Assembly: GCA_937877565.1 (NCBI GenBank)
Contig: CALFJB010000108.1
Location: 1 to 64,000, forward strand
DNA from: an uncultured Selenomonadales bacterium
GTDB lineage: Bacteria; Bacillota; Negativicutes; Selenomonadales; Selenomonadaceae
DNA: 64,000 nucleotides
Reading direction: 5' to 3'
Part shown: positions 35,736 to 45,119 of the stretch, piece after piece
How positions within the stretch are numbered: the first letter of the stretch is position 1
Layout: each line of letters begins with the position of its first letter
Made by a program: the position numbers and the translations under genes
The notes under the pieces: model-generated
Databases searched by the model: none
Told to the model about the DNA's origin: nothing
Seen by the model: only the letters and a program-made list of their open reading frames with translations

Positions 35736-36834
35736 TTTTGCCTCCGACAAAAATAATTTTTTCGCAGCCGTGAATATTCAACGCGGCAACCAAATTCTTA
35801 ACCGCGCCAATTTGAAAATTCGCCGCATCAGAAATCACAAAAACCGCGTCGTAATATTGGAGATTATAAATAAAAGTCGTCCGCGCAGAATCGTAAAAAC
35901 TTTTGAGTTGATAACCTTCAGTAATTGGATAATTTTTTTGACTGCAAACGCCAATAGGACTTCTTGTTGTGGAATGAGTGAAAACTTTTGCGCCGCCGTT
36001 TTCCAAAATCTTTCCCGTAAGAATGGCGGGGAGCATACTTTCTTCAGTACCCAAAACTAAAATTGATTTTTTATCTTGAATTAAATTTGCAACTTCGCCG
36101 CCGAGTTTTTCCAAAGTTTTAATATATTCGTGAATGTTGACGCCAAAACGCGGATTAAATTTAAAATTCACGTTGCTAAAAGAAATTTTTTCAAGTGAAA
36201 TTTTTTCAGAATTTAAAATTTTTGGCGCGGCAGTTTCAAAATTTGATACGTCAAAATTTTCTTCGCGCAGTTTTACCAAAAATTCGCAAGTTATTCCGTC
36301 CAATTCAAGCAATTTTTCATTTTCAGCAGTCAAGCGGTTAATAATTGACGCGGCTACAAGTTTTCTGCCATTCAAATTCGGATAAATATTTTTCAACTGC
36401 CGAATCATATTTCTAAGCGTTTTTCCTGTCGATAATTCATCATCTACAAAAATTATAGTTTCAGTGGCGTTAATCCAATCAGCCAAATTTCCGGCGTACA
36501 ATTTTTGTTGCGGCGCGTGACTGTGTTCCTCAAGAAATTCTATAAAATTGCCGCCGAAATTTTCCCGCGTCGTTTGAATGTAAATGCAATTTTCCAAAGA
36601 CGCGGCAACCATTGCGCCAATAGCCGTTGCAGTTTCAGCAAATCCAATAACCAATTTTGCGGCAGGATATTTTAAAGCAACTTTATCGCCCAAAGTTTTC
36701 ATCATTTCCAGCGCGGCAGTTGGACTAACCGCCAAATGCTTGCCTTGTAGAGGATTTACCAAAAGATAAGCGCGTTTGTTATTGTTGTGGCGTTTGGCAA
36801 TTTTCAAAACTTCATCAGCAGTAAAATTTTTCAT
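35728..36834 (-). CDS. Phosphoribosyltransferase with TRSP domain
   Basis: 368 residues. The N-terminal PRTase fold has the PRPP-loop-like TIIFVDDELSTGKTLRNM (~125-145). The C-terminal TRSP domain is named for the motif seen here in FTHSTTRSPIGVC (~290). TRSP-PRTases occur together with PELOTA-PRTases, ATP-grasp and CitE-like enzymes in tellurium-resistance (Ter) type loci, as here. ATG start overlaps the ATP-grasp stop (ATGA), and the 3' end overlaps the next gene. Confidence 0.82.
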   Translation of the reverse strand: MKNFTADEVLKIAKRHNNNKRAYLLVNPLQGKHLAVSPTAALEMMKTLGDKVALKYPAAKLVIGFAETATAIGAMVAASLENCIYIQTTRENFGGNFIEFLEEHSHAPQQKLYAGNLADWINATETIIFVDDELSTGKTLRNMIRQLKNIYPNLNGRKLVAASIINRLTAENEKLLELDGITCEFLVKLREENFDVSNFETAAPKILNSEKISLEKISFSNVNFKFNPRFGVNIHEYIKTLEKLGGEVANLIQDKKSILVLGTEESMLPAILTGKILENGGAKVFTHSTTRSPIGVCSQKNYPITEGYQLKSFYDSARTTFIYNLQYYDAVFVISDAANFQIGAVKNLVAALNIHGCEKIIFVGGKNV

Positions 36835-37850
36835 TCGCTCACCTCAAGACAAATTGGCGTTTCAATGTTCGCAACTTTGCAGGAATTGTAAGGCGGATAA
36901 ATCCAACTTTTATTTATTCCCAACAACTGATTTATCGCAAGGTCGGGAATGTTAATTTTGGAGCCGAGGCAAGACAACTGCAAGCCGCCGGACATACGCG
37001 GATTAATTTCTAAAAGATATGGCTTGCCGCCGTGCATTTTGAATTGAATATTTACCGGCACGGAAAAATTTAAATTGCTCAAAATTTTTTCTGAAATTGC
37101 CATAATTTCCGAATCAAAGCGAATTTCCGAGTATCTGTGATTAGTTTTGTAACGCGGAATTATAATATTGCCGTGCGCCGTGCTTAGACAATCCACGCTA
37201 ATTTCTTGCCCGTTCAAATAAATCATCACAAGCAGAGGAATTTTAAAACTGTACTGCGACAAAATTTTTTTTGCGGTGTTGAAAGTAACTTTGGCGTTTG
37301 GCGTATTGTACAAGCCGCTTGCATTTTCCAAACTGTCATCAATCACGCGGAAAGTTACCGCGCCTTCATCTTTGACGAGTTTATAGCAAATTCGATTGTC
37401 GGCAGTTTTCAAATTTTTGTAAGCGCGTTCAAATTCTTCAATCGAATTGACAATTTCAAAATTCGGTACAATTTCGCGCAGTCCAATTTTTGAAATGTAT
37501 TCGTAAGTTTGCACTTTGTCATCAAGAATTTTCATCAAGTTTGAATTTTGCCCGGTTAAAACTTTTACGCCGATATTTTCAAACTTTGAAATATTCGCCG
37601 CTATAGCCGTCAAATTGCGGCGCGGGACAAAAATATTTATTTCGTGTTGCCTGCAAAAATCTAAGCAGTACGAAATATAATTTTCTTCATCAATTTCAGT
37701 TGGTTCAATGTGCCATTCGTCGCAAACTTGCTTGTAAATTGCGTAATCATTTTTGTTTGTACCGACGAAAATAAAATTGCCGCCGTCCTTGATTAAATTT
37801 ATCAAGTGGTAAGCGGTACTGAACCAGTGATTAAACCAAATTTTTGTCAT
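36831..37850 (-). CDS. ATP-grasp enzyme of the Ter-type operon
   Basis: 339 residues with the ATP-grasp carboxylate-amine ligase layout: an N-terminal Rossmann-like part, ATP-binding strands around CYKLVKDEGAVTFRVIDD, and metal-binding residues in KPYLLEINPRMSGGLQ (~275-290). It should join a carboxylate to an amine using ATP in the proposed nucleoside-like metabolite pathway. Its start lies 20 bp inside the CitE-like gene. Confidence 0.82.
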   Translation of the reverse strand: MTKIWFNHWFSTAYHLINLIKDGGNFIFVGTNKNDYAIYKQVCDEWHIEPTEIDEENYISYCLDFCRQHEINIFVPRRNLTAIAANISKFENIGVKVLTGQNSNLMKILDDKVQTYEYISKIGLREIVPNFEIVNSIEEFERAYKNLKTADNRICYKLVKDEGAVTFRVIDDSLENASGLYNTPNAKVTFNTAKKILSQYSFKIPLLVMIYLNGQEISVDCLSTAHGNIIIPRYKTNHRYSEIRFDSEIMAISEKILSNLNFSVPVNIQFKMHGGKPYLLEINPRMSGGLQLSCLGSKINIPDLAINQLLGINKSWIYPPYNSCKVANIETPICLEVSE

Positions 37851-38799
37851 TTTGTACCCCGTAAATTTCGCTCAAAATTTTAATTTTTTCAGCCCATTTG
37901 TAATGGCATTTCAATTCATTCATTCTGCCGGAAACTTTCGCCACGCCGTGAGAATCTGAAGTCCAATTCAAAATTTGTTCGGCGTCATTTAAATCTGATT
38001 GAGTAACTTTCAAGCTGTCAAAAATGTATGGCAACTGCGAAGGATGAATTGCACTTTTGCCGATAAAGCCGTTGAGTTTGTCCAAATTCAATTCTTTTTT
38101 CAAGCCGTCAGCCCACGCCAAATTTTTTTCGTCGCCAAAGTAATTCCAAACTGAACCGGCAACCACATAATCTTTTGAAAAAATTTTGAGGATACTAATC
38201 AAAATGTCACGTACAACGCCAATATCGTAAACCGTGTGATTGAAATTCCAACGCAAGCCGTAAATGTTGCTTAAATCGTTGACGCCCACGCGAATATTTA
38301 AAATAAAATCTTGGACGCTTTCCAAAAGATTTTTTATCTCAATCAAATTTTCAGTCTCTGCAATATTTTCAGTTTCAAAAATTGGCATAAAATACAGCGG
38401 CATTTCACGATTAAAATTTATTTCAGAAATTGCGTCAACGTAATTTTCGGCGTTATTTAAATCAAATTTCGGCAAAAGGTAACCTGTAATTATTTCGGTA
38501 AAGCTTGAAAATTTTTCGTGAATCGCTTGCAAATGTTGCGGCGAACGAACACGAATAAAAATCAGCGGCAATTTTTTATTCAAAGATTTTAAATCGTGCA
38601 AAATAATTTCTAAAGTTTTTTCAGCGTCAGAAAGTTTTTCATCAAGAACGGAATCTTCCAAGTCAAACGCTATTGACGTTAAATTTTTTATAGAATTATT
38701 TTTAATTTTTTCGACGATATTTTTTTGAAAGGCAGGCATATAAAGCAAGCCGCCAATTTTGTATTGTAAAAAATTTTTGTTTGTCAGAATTATAATCAC
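37831..38799 (-). CDS. HpcH/HpaI-CitE-like lyase
   Basis: About 322 residues in the CitE/HpcH TIM-barrel family: LLYMPAFQKNIVEKI at the start, AFDLEDSVLDEKL (metal-binding acidic residues), IFIRVRSP, and GKSAIHPSQLPYI near the end. In Ter-type loci this enzyme is the fifth member of the metabolite module. First gene of the long minus-strand operon. The start is uncertain: AAGGTG sits at the first possible GTG (38797-38799), so translation may begin a few codons later. Confidence 0.8.
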   Translation of the reverse strand: MIIILTNKNFLQYKIGGLLYMPAFQKNIVEKIKNNSIKNLTSIAFDLEDSVLDEKLSDAEKTLEIILHDLKSLNKKLPLIFIRVRSPQHLQAIHEKFSSFTEIITGYLLPKFDLNNAENYVDAISEINFNREMPLYFMPIFETENIAETENLIEIKNLLESVQDFILNIRVGVNDLSNIYGLRWNFNHTVYDIGVVRDILISILKIFSKDYVVAGSVWNYFGDEKNLAWADGLKKELNLDKLNGFIGKSAIHPSQLPYIFDSLKVTQSDLNDAEQILNWTSDSHGVAKVSGRMNELKCHYKWAEKIKILSEIYGVQNDKNLV

Positions 38800-38851
38800 C
38801 TTACTTTCAATTTTGACAAAATTTTAATACAGCTTTTTAGTTTTGTCGAAT

Positions 38852-38887
38852 ATAAAAAAGCCCGCCGATTTTTCCGGCGGAATTTTT
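38852..38887. terminator. Terminator between CRISPR RAMP operon and Ter-type operon
   Basis: CCGCCG/CGGCGG hairpin (38862-38880) with T6 on the minus strand, ending the cas operon before the next minus-strand operon. Confidence 0.8.
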
Positions 38888-38907
38888 AATTTATATTTTT
38901 AGCAGAT

Positions 38908-40959
38908 TTACTTTATAACTTCTGAAACGTTCGGTAACGGTACACGATTTTTAAATTTTATGTCAACGCCGTCTCTTTGTGAAACATCGCCGCTCATAGA
39001 TTTAATTTTTTTTGAATCAGGTTTATTTTTCCAATCCAAAATTAAATTCAATTCGTCCATAATTTTTTGCCACACTTCAAGCATTTCATTTTTTTTGATA
39101 TGATTTTTGAAAGCGTCAAGATAATCTGTGGCGTCAATTTTTTTATAGGGATTTTTAAAGCCTTCAGAATCAAAAATTTTTGTGTAGGCGTCGTTATTTT
39201 CTACAAAAAGTCTCCATTCAATTTGAATACTGCCAAAGCCAAAAGGTTTTCCCATACCAATTTTGTAAGCGGGATTTTTTGCGCCGTTTAAATCAAAAAT
39301 CATCAGCAACGCGCCAAGTTCAATCTCACTCAAATTTTGAAAACGAATTTTAGTTTTAAATTCGCCCCTAGAAATTGGCGTTAATTCTTTAGTTAAATCT
39401 CCGCGTTCATTTGGATTAGCTTTCCAGTTCCAAGTGTTATTGTGCCAATAAAGTTTGTAACCGCGCAGTTTAGGTCTATCTTTGTCCCAGTGCGTCAAAT
39501 TTTCGCCGTCCTGTTGTACAAGATACAACTGATAAGAAGTAGGATTCGGCTGCATAAGTGGATGAGCGGCGGCAGTTTCCAACGTATCAATTTTAGAAAT
39601 TGGCGTGGCGTCTTCAAATGCAACACGGCTAGCCCAATTTTCTTTCAAGCCAAAAACTGCGTCCGTAAAATCTATAATTTTTTCGTTTTGCAATTCTTCA
39701 GGTACAGCAACGCCAATAGAATTTTTGTAAGGAATTCTGAAGCATTGCCCGTGCCCAAACGCCGTAACTTGCCCATCTTCCTCCAAATAATGACAAGGTA
39801 TCAAAGTTTCAACGTCATCAGGAAGTTTATCTTTAAAAAATTTTTTAAGTTGCTCATGGTGTAAAATTCCTCTGTCTTTGAAAAGGTTAACGCCGCGCCG
39901 GTTTCTGTCGTGTTCGTAGGATTTTAAAACATCGTCCGGCAATTCAATTCGTTTGCTCCAATCCACATAATCAAGTTTTACAAAACGAATTATTTGCTTG
40001 CCGTAATTTAATTCTGCATTTTTTTTAGCAATTTCTTCAGCAGTCAGCCCTTTCAAACTTTCACGATATTTTTCGTATTGTTCCCGAGTTAATAAATTTT
40101 CGTGGTTATTGGGTTTTCTATCAGTATCAGCCCATTGGTTGCCGGTTAAAATGTACGCCCGCTTTTTTTTCAAATCCCAATAAACGCAAGAATCCTTAAA
40201 TTTAACAGGGCGATATTCATTTTGAAAATCTTTAATCATTATAAAATCGTTTTTGCGTTCAATGTTTGGTTTCAGCGGCGCAATAAAATATTTATTTTTA
40301 TCGGTTTTAATAAGAAAACCGGGACGCGCATTTTTGCCTTTATCGCCTTCCATTCGTGCCTTGTAAGTTGCGCATAAATCTTCCATCCACTTTGGAGAGC
40401 CGCTGGGAGCCATCAAACAGCGAAAATAAATATGTTCGTCGTTAAAATCTTCGCCTTTACCTTGAGACTTTGTACCGCCACGAAACGCGCTACAAGTTAC
40501 AATTTTAAAAATATTTTTGAACATCCCACGAAGGGAACTTCCTGGAATTATAAATTTATCTTCTCCTGCGGGCGAAAAACTATTTTTGCCGTTACCGCCA
40601 ATAAAAAGCGGCGTTAAAGTTTTAATTTCAAGTTCAATTTCTCCGCTGATTTTTTCGCAATTTTGAATGTGACTTTTGAAAGCGTCAACGGCAATACTTT
40701 CAATTTCTGAAGGCAAAATTTTTTCAGGCAACGAAACAAAATTGTAAGGCGCAGTTGCTTTTTCGTTATTCAACGGACGATCTGAATTTTTCGGCTTACC
40801 GTGATGGGAATTATTGCCGCTGTGATTAGTGCGCTGATTATTGCCCTGCCTGTCATTGCGATTGTTAAAATTTTTGTTATCGCCACGTTGAGAATTTTTT
40901 TGCTGATTATTTCCAAATTTTTTGCCTAAGTCATCAAGTGTCAAAGTTTGTCTAGCCAA
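38908..40959 (-). CDS. Type III CRISPR RAMP protein, TIGR03986-like
   Basis: About 683 residues. The N-terminal ~80 residues are a low-complexity Asn/Gln/Lys-rich tail (GNNQQKNSQRGDNKN and onward), likely RNA-binding or disordered. The rest is a large RAMP (Cas7-like) protein: PLFIGGNGKNSFSPAG and IPGSSLRGMFKNIFKI near residues 125-160, and GMGKPFGFGSIQIEW late. This size and layout match the TIGR03986 family of type III systems. TTG at 40957-40959 follows AAGGTG and overlaps the Csx19 stop. Last gene of the interference operon. Confidence 0.75.
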   Translation of the reverse strand: MARQTLTLDDLGKKFGNNQQKNSQRGDNKNFNNRNDRQGNNQRTNHSGNNSHHGKPKNSDRPLNNEKATAPYNFVSLPEKILPSEIESIAVDAFKSHIQNCEKISGEIELEIKTLTPLFIGGNGKNSFSPAGEDKFIIPGSSLRGMFKNIFKIVTCSAFRGGTKSQGKGEDFNDEHIYFRCLMAPSGSPKWMEDLCATYKARMEGDKGKNARPGFLIKTDKNKYFIAPLKPNIERKNDFIMIKDFQNEYRPVKFKDSCVYWDLKKKRAYILTGNQWADTDRKPNNHENLLTREQYEKYRESLKGLTAEEIAKKNAELNYGKQIIRFVKLDYVDWSKRIELPDDVLKSYEHDRNRRGVNLFKDRGILHHEQLKKFFKDKLPDDVETLIPCHYLEEDGQVTAFGHGQCFRIPYKNSIGVAVPEELQNEKIIDFTDAVFGLKENWASRVAFEDATPISKIDTLETAAAHPLMQPNPTSYQLYLVQQDGENLTHWDKDRPKLRGYKLYWHNNTWNWKANPNERGDLTKELTPISRGEFKTKIRFQNLSEIELGALLMIFDLNGAKNPAYKIGMGKPFGFGSIQIEWRLFVENNDAYTKIFDSEGFKNPYKKIDATDYLDAFKNHIKKNEMLEVWQKIMDELNLILDWKNKPDSKKIKSMSGDVSQRDGVDIKFKNRVPLPNVSEVIK

Positions 40960-41530
40960 TTTCAGCACCTTCTTCCGCCGGTTCAATCGCAACAAAACGA
41001 TAATCAGAATAGCCGCAAAGTCCCGTTGTTTCGTGACTGTAAATGTAATTGCGCGTCAAAAGTCCGTACCATTTAGCATTTTTATTTTCGCAGGGAATTT
41101 CCATATAAAGTTTGCGTTGCTTGTCCAAAAGTTTTATAAAACCGTCAGCCGCGCAGGATTTTTCGCCCCAAAATCTTGAAAAACTATCTGCGTAAAAATT
41201 TTTATTGCCTTCAGTTTCAGTAATGTAACGCCCACGCAATTTATTTTCAATTCGCTTTAAGTGCAATTCTGCAGTTTCGTTAAAAATTCGGCACTCTAAC
41301 CAATATTGCGGCGTAATATCTGAACGCGCTGAAAGTTTTTCGCCGTCAAAATTTCCCCAAACAATATTTTGAATTTGCCACGCTACAAAAACTGCGCGAG
41401 TATTTTTAAATTTTTCTTTAACAAGATTTTCAATTTTATTCAAAGAAATTTCGCAAGTTGCAGTTTCAGAAACAATTTCACACGGGCAAATTTCTAATCC
41501 AACTTTTTTTGCAATTTCCAAGCCGCTCAT
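40952..41530 (-). CDS. csx19: Csx19-like CRISPR protein (TIGR03984-like)
   Basis: 192 residues. Pattern seen in Csx19: ARSDITPQYWLECRIFN, ELHLKRI, GRYITE, then KWYGLLTRNYI and GYSDYRFVAIE. Csx19 marks type III-D systems; its molecular role is a subunit of the effector complex. The start overlaps the preceding RAMP stop (ATGA). Confidence 0.75.
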   Translation of the reverse strand: MSGLEIAKKVGLEICPCEIVSETATCEISLNKIENLVKEKFKNTRAVFVAWQIQNIVWGNFDGEKLSARSDITPQYWLECRIFNETAELHLKRIENKLRGRYITETEGNKNFYADSFSRFWGEKSCAADGFIKLLDKQRKLYMEIPCENKNAKWYGLLTRNYIYSHETTGLCGYSDYRFVAIEPAEEGAEIG

Positions 41531-42852
41531 TTAGATTCACCCCAATTCTTGACAGATTCGGCAATTTTTGAAAGTTTATCCGCGTTGCCGTCAATAATTT
41601 TGCCGTTTTCGCCGAGTTTGTAAGTTACGCCGTTAAAATTTATTTCGGCTGAAATTCCCGTAACAGTGCCGCGTCCAATGCACTTTTCGCCGCCAATCGC
41701 AACTTTGCCTAACCATAAATCGCGCAATAAAAATATCGCCAATCCTGCCTCAAAAGTTTTGGCGTCGGTAATTTCAAAATGAATCTTTAAAGTTGGCGCG
41801 TCGCTTTTCTGATAGACCGGCTTAGTTTTAAAAAGTGCGCCCAGCAAAGTGCCGCCGGTAAATCTGTCAATTTTATTGCGGGCGTGTTCAACTTCAGAAA
41901 AATTTTCCGGCTCAATGTAACTTTCAGAAACGATAAAGCGGCTTTTAATTTTTTCTTCGCCTTCAGAATAGCCCATTAAATTATTTAATAAATTTGCGTT
42001 CAGCCTCAATTTTTGAAAAATATACTCGGCGCGGTGGCGAAAAATTCCTTTCAAACTTGTACCGGGTATTACAAAATCTTTCAAACTTTTTAAACTGACA
42101 GCGGAAATATTTTTCTCCTTGTCTTCTGCGGTAATTTCGTAATTGCGAATAATGAACGAAGAATTAAATTTAAACTTCGCATCAACAATAAAATTTTTAG
42201 TGTCGGCAGAAATATTTTGTGTAACGGGCGAAATTTTATCAGAGGCGGGTTTATCAGTAAGCCACGCGATAACGTCGGCTTTTTTTGTGAAGTCGTAAAA
42301 TTCGGCGTTGAGACTTTTAACCTTCGCAAGTCCAAAACCTTTTGAAGTCAACGCGCCAAGTCGAATACCATTTTCAAGTTTGCCCAAAATTTCGGCAACC
42401 GTCTTTTTGATTTTATCAATTTCGGAAAAATGGCAACCACGCAAATTTATTAACATTCGCAATTCGCCATTTGCACCGCGTTCAACTGCCTCATAATCGT
42501 ATTTCCCGCCGTCAACGCCCGTACCTGTCAAGCCGTCGATTTTTACGCCGTCACGGGAAATAATTTCGCCGCCGCTAAGTGCAATATCTTCAATCTGAAT
42601 TGCGCTTTGAAATTCTTCTGCGTCGCCGAAAAGTTTTTTGAAAACTTCAGAGCCGCTAAAATCTTCGCGCAGGACTCCGCAAATTGAAGTTCCGGGTATA
42701 AACGGCACGCCATCTTGATTTTTCAGCACGTGAATATCTTTGAAGTTGTCGGAAGTTTCGCCCGCGCCGTCGCCAATTAAAAGCGGTGACTCTAAAACTA
42801 AATCGCCTGTAATTTTAATTCTTCCAATAATTTGAGAATCAGTCAATTTCAT
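41527..42852 (-). CDS. Fused double RAMP protein (Cas7/Csm3-like x2)
   Basis: 441 residues with two RAMP units: first with ESPLLIGDGAGETS and PFIPGTSICGVLRE, ending TSKGFGLAKVKSL; second with DFVIPGTSLKGIFRHRAE and KCIGRGTVTG. The G-rich loops are those of Cas7 backbone subunits. DGVKIDGLTGTGVDGGKYD around residue 120 may carry the target-RNA-cleaving acidic residue. ATG at 42850-42852 follows AAAGGCGG; it overlaps csx10 by 14 bp. Confidence 0.8.
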   Translation of the reverse strand: MKLTDSQIIGRIKITGDLVLESPLLIGDGAGETSDNFKDIHVLKNQDGVPFIPGTSICGVLREDFSGSEVFKKLFGDAEEFQSAIQIEDIALSGGEIISRDGVKIDGLTGTGVDGGKYDYEAVERGANGELRMLINLRGCHFSEIDKIKKTVAEILGKLENGIRLGALTSKGFGLAKVKSLNAEFYDFTKKADVIAWLTDKPASDKISPVTQNISADTKNFIVDAKFKFNSSFIIRNYEITAEDKEKNISAVSLKSLKDFVIPGTSLKGIFRHRAEYIFQKLRLNANLLNNLMGYSEGEEKIKSRFIVSESYIEPENFSEVEHARNKIDRFTGGTLLGALFKTKPVYQKSDAPTLKIHFEITDAKTFEAGLAIFLLRDLWLGKVAIGGEKCIGRGTVTGISAEINFNGVTYKLGENGKIIDGNADKLSKIAESVKNWGESK

Positions 42853-43708
42853 CGCCGCCTTTCGTAGCCGCAATTTTCCGCGCAAATCTCAAAAAGTGTT
42901 GCAGATACTCAAAACAAAATCTATCTGCAAAATTTTCAGCATTGAAATCAATTTTATCAAAAAGTTTTTCATCGCCAATAGAAAATTCTTTATCTTCGTA
43001 AGGCAAATTTGCATTGGCGGTAAAAATATCATAGAGCGTTTGATCTTTTAAAGTTTGATCTTTTAAATAAAGATTTTTAAGATTATCTTGAAATTGTGTA
43101 CCGTCTTTACTTGCGGCTAAAATTTTTTCTTTGAAATTTTGCCGAGTATTTTCTGTGCCGACGTTTGCAAGAATGTTATTGAGTCTTGAAAAAAAGTGCG
43201 TAAAATTACCGCGTTGAAGTTGAGAAGTTAAAGTTTTGGCGTCTTCGTGCGCGTAAATTCTCAACTGTTCCAAATATTTTTCAAGCAGAATTTTTTGAGC
43301 AATTTCTTTTGTTTCATCTGAAAAATCTTTGACTTCGTCGAATTTATTTTTTTCGAGTTTGCCAACTTCAAATTTTTCTTGTGACTTCCAAAATCTAAGC
43401 TGCCCAAAACCTTCTTCAGTACGAACGCCAAAACCGCTGTAAATTTTTTCGTGCAAAAGTTTTTTATCTGCGTCAGTCAAATTTTCAGTTCCAATTTCAA
43501 AAACTGTACCGGCGGCAAGGGCTTGAACGCGCGGGCGTTTCATTCCCCATTTCATTACAAAATTTTCAACTTCAACGCCTGCCGCAAAAACTTTTCCCAG
43601 TGTGAAATTTGCGCCCAATTTGTCAATAACTTCAGCTTGCAAAATTTTTTCCGCACTTATGAAATTATCGTCCGCAGAAATTAACGGACTTTCAAGCCGT
43701 AACTGAAC
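42839..43708 (-). CDS. csx10: csx10 exon 2 (C-terminal part)
   Basis: Starts right after the IStron. The frame is open from the element boundary (VQLRLESPLISADDNF or LRLESPLIS, depending on the 3' splice site) to a stop at 42839. It carries the Csx10/Cas5-like second half: KWGMKRPRVQALAAGTVFEIG and SGFGVRTEEGFGQLRFW. Exons 1 and 2 join in the same reading frame when the element is removed. Without splicing this part could only start internally at TTG 43642. Total after splicing ~518 residues, a normal size for Csx10. Confidence 0.75.
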   Translation of the reverse strand, partial: VQLRLESPLISADDNFISAEKILQAEVIDKLGANFTLGKVFAAGVEVENFVMKWGMKRPRVQALAAGTVFEIGTENLTDADKKLLHEKIYSGFGVRTEEGFGQLRFWKSQEKFEVGKLEKNKFDEVKDFSDETKEIAQKILLEKYLEQLRIYAHEDAKTLTSQLQRGNFTHFFSRLNNILANVGTENTRQNFKEKILAASKDGTQFQDNLKNLYLKDQTLKDQTLYDIFTANANLPYEDKEFSIGDEKLFDKIDFNAENFADRFCFEYLQHFLRFARKIAATKGGDEID

Positions 43709-43770
43709 CTCCCACGACTAAAGTCGCGGGGTTCTGGGGAACTTACGCTCCCGTTTAAGAAGTTTGATAG

Positions 43771-45021
43771 TCAAGCTATCCTTATTCTTATAGGCGTGTC
43801 CATTTCGCCTCTACAGTATAGCCCCTCTAGGAACACAACTTTACTTTTTCTAAGAATATTTAACGCTCCGTTTACATCTGCATTGAATTTGTAACCGCTT
43901 GCTGTCTTGTACATTCCTCTACAAATTCGTTTGCCGGAAAAAATATATTGTTTAGGATTATCTTCGTTGTATACCGGCAACTCGTCTTTATCCCAAAAAC
44001 TTGCCTTTGATGTATATGATTCTTCCTGCTCAATATATTTAATTCCGTAGAGTTTGCAAAGATACTGCAGTTTGTCCCGTAACTTTCCAAACGGTATATT
44101 GACAAAGTTTTGATTGTTTACTCTGCCAATATCGCTGTTACGCTGAAATGTCACGTTATAACCGCAAACAAGCGTCCCAATATTATTCGCTAAACAGTAA
44201 TTGATAATTTTTCGTGCCGCCTTCGCCATATAATCATTTACACGGTTATTTCTTTTCCGCGCTAATTCATTCTGCCGATTAGTACACTTTTTACCGAATT
44301 TCTGTTTATCTTTAATGCTCTGCAATCTGGAGTTTTCTTTGTTGTACCACTGATTGACAGATTTTAACCGCCGCCCGTCAACTATGAAGGCTTGCCCCGT
44401 ATTTGTTGCACAGGTTGTAAGATTGTCTATTCCAAAATCTATTGCTATTGCTTTTTGTTCGTCTAAATTTCTCTGTTCTTCAACTACCTCGTAGGTATAT
44501 TGAATTTCAAAGAACCTAGCCTTAGCCTTCGGAATTATCCTTATTTCTTTAACCTTTTTGCCTTCAAGTATTGGCGGGATATTGATTGTAACTTTCTTAT
44601 GTTCCTTGCCGTAACTTTGCGAATACGGGATTATAAGTTGGTTACCTTTCAACCGCACAAAACCTATTATCAGTGTCGTGAAACCGTCTTTCGGAAGATA
44701 TTTTGGCAACTTTACTGCTTTAAAGGAATACTTACCTTTTTTGGCAAGTCCCAAAAGTGCGAAGAATGACTGAAACATTCCGTCTACTTCTTTCATTGTC
44801 TGTTGAGCCATATTGGAATTTAACTCCTTGTAATTGGGACTTTCCTTTAACAGCGCATAGTTTTTTTGGTAATTCAAATATTTACCTTCCTGAAAAAAAT
44901 ATTGCCGGACGTTGTAAATTGCCTCGTTCGCTAAATTCTTTGCGATATGTGACAACCTTTTTATGTTTCTATAATCTTCCTTTGAAAGTTGTTTCACTTG
45001 TTGCTTTACAGTCAAATACAT
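43771..45021 (-). CDS. tnpB: TnpB-family RNA-guided nuclease/transposase accessory protein
   Basis: 416 residues, ATG behind GAGGTG. RuvC-I AIDFGIDNLTTCAT and RuvC-III DVNGALNILRK are present. The usual RuvC-II glutamate motif is replaced by TLVCGYNVTFQRNSD, as in the IS1341/IStron-type clade, where EESYTSKASFWD may supply a substitute acid. No CxxC zinc ribbon. In IStrons TnpB cuts the empty donor site using a guide RNA from the element's right end and so keeps the element in place. The gene lies wholly inside the intron. Confidence 0.85.
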   Translation of the reverse strand: MYLTVKQQVKQLSKEDYRNIKRLSHIAKNLANEAIYNVRQYFFQEGKYLNYQKNYALLKESPNYKELNSNMAQQTMKEVDGMFQSFFALLGLAKKGKYSFKAVKLPKYLPKDGFTTLIIGFVRLKGNQLIIPYSQSYGKEHKKVTINIPPILEGKKVKEIRIIPKAKARFFEIQYTYEVVEEQRNLDEQKAIAIDFGIDNLTTCATNTGQAFIVDGRRLKSVNQWYNKENSRLQSIKDKQKFGKKCTNRQNELARKRNNRVNDYMAKAARKIINYCLANNIGTLVCGYNVTFQRNSDIGRVNNQNFVNIPFGKLRDKLQYLCKLYGIKYIEQEESYTSKASFWDKDELPVYNEDNPKQYIFSGKRICRGMYKTASGYKFNADVNGALNILRKSKVVFLEGLYCRGEMDTPIRIRIA

Positions 45022-45119
45022 TTTTCTCACCTCACTTTCAAGGTAAGTTGAACATATTTTACTGTAAATTTCAATCCTTAGTAAAAATATTTAGACACGC
45101 TTTGAACCCTTTGACTTTA

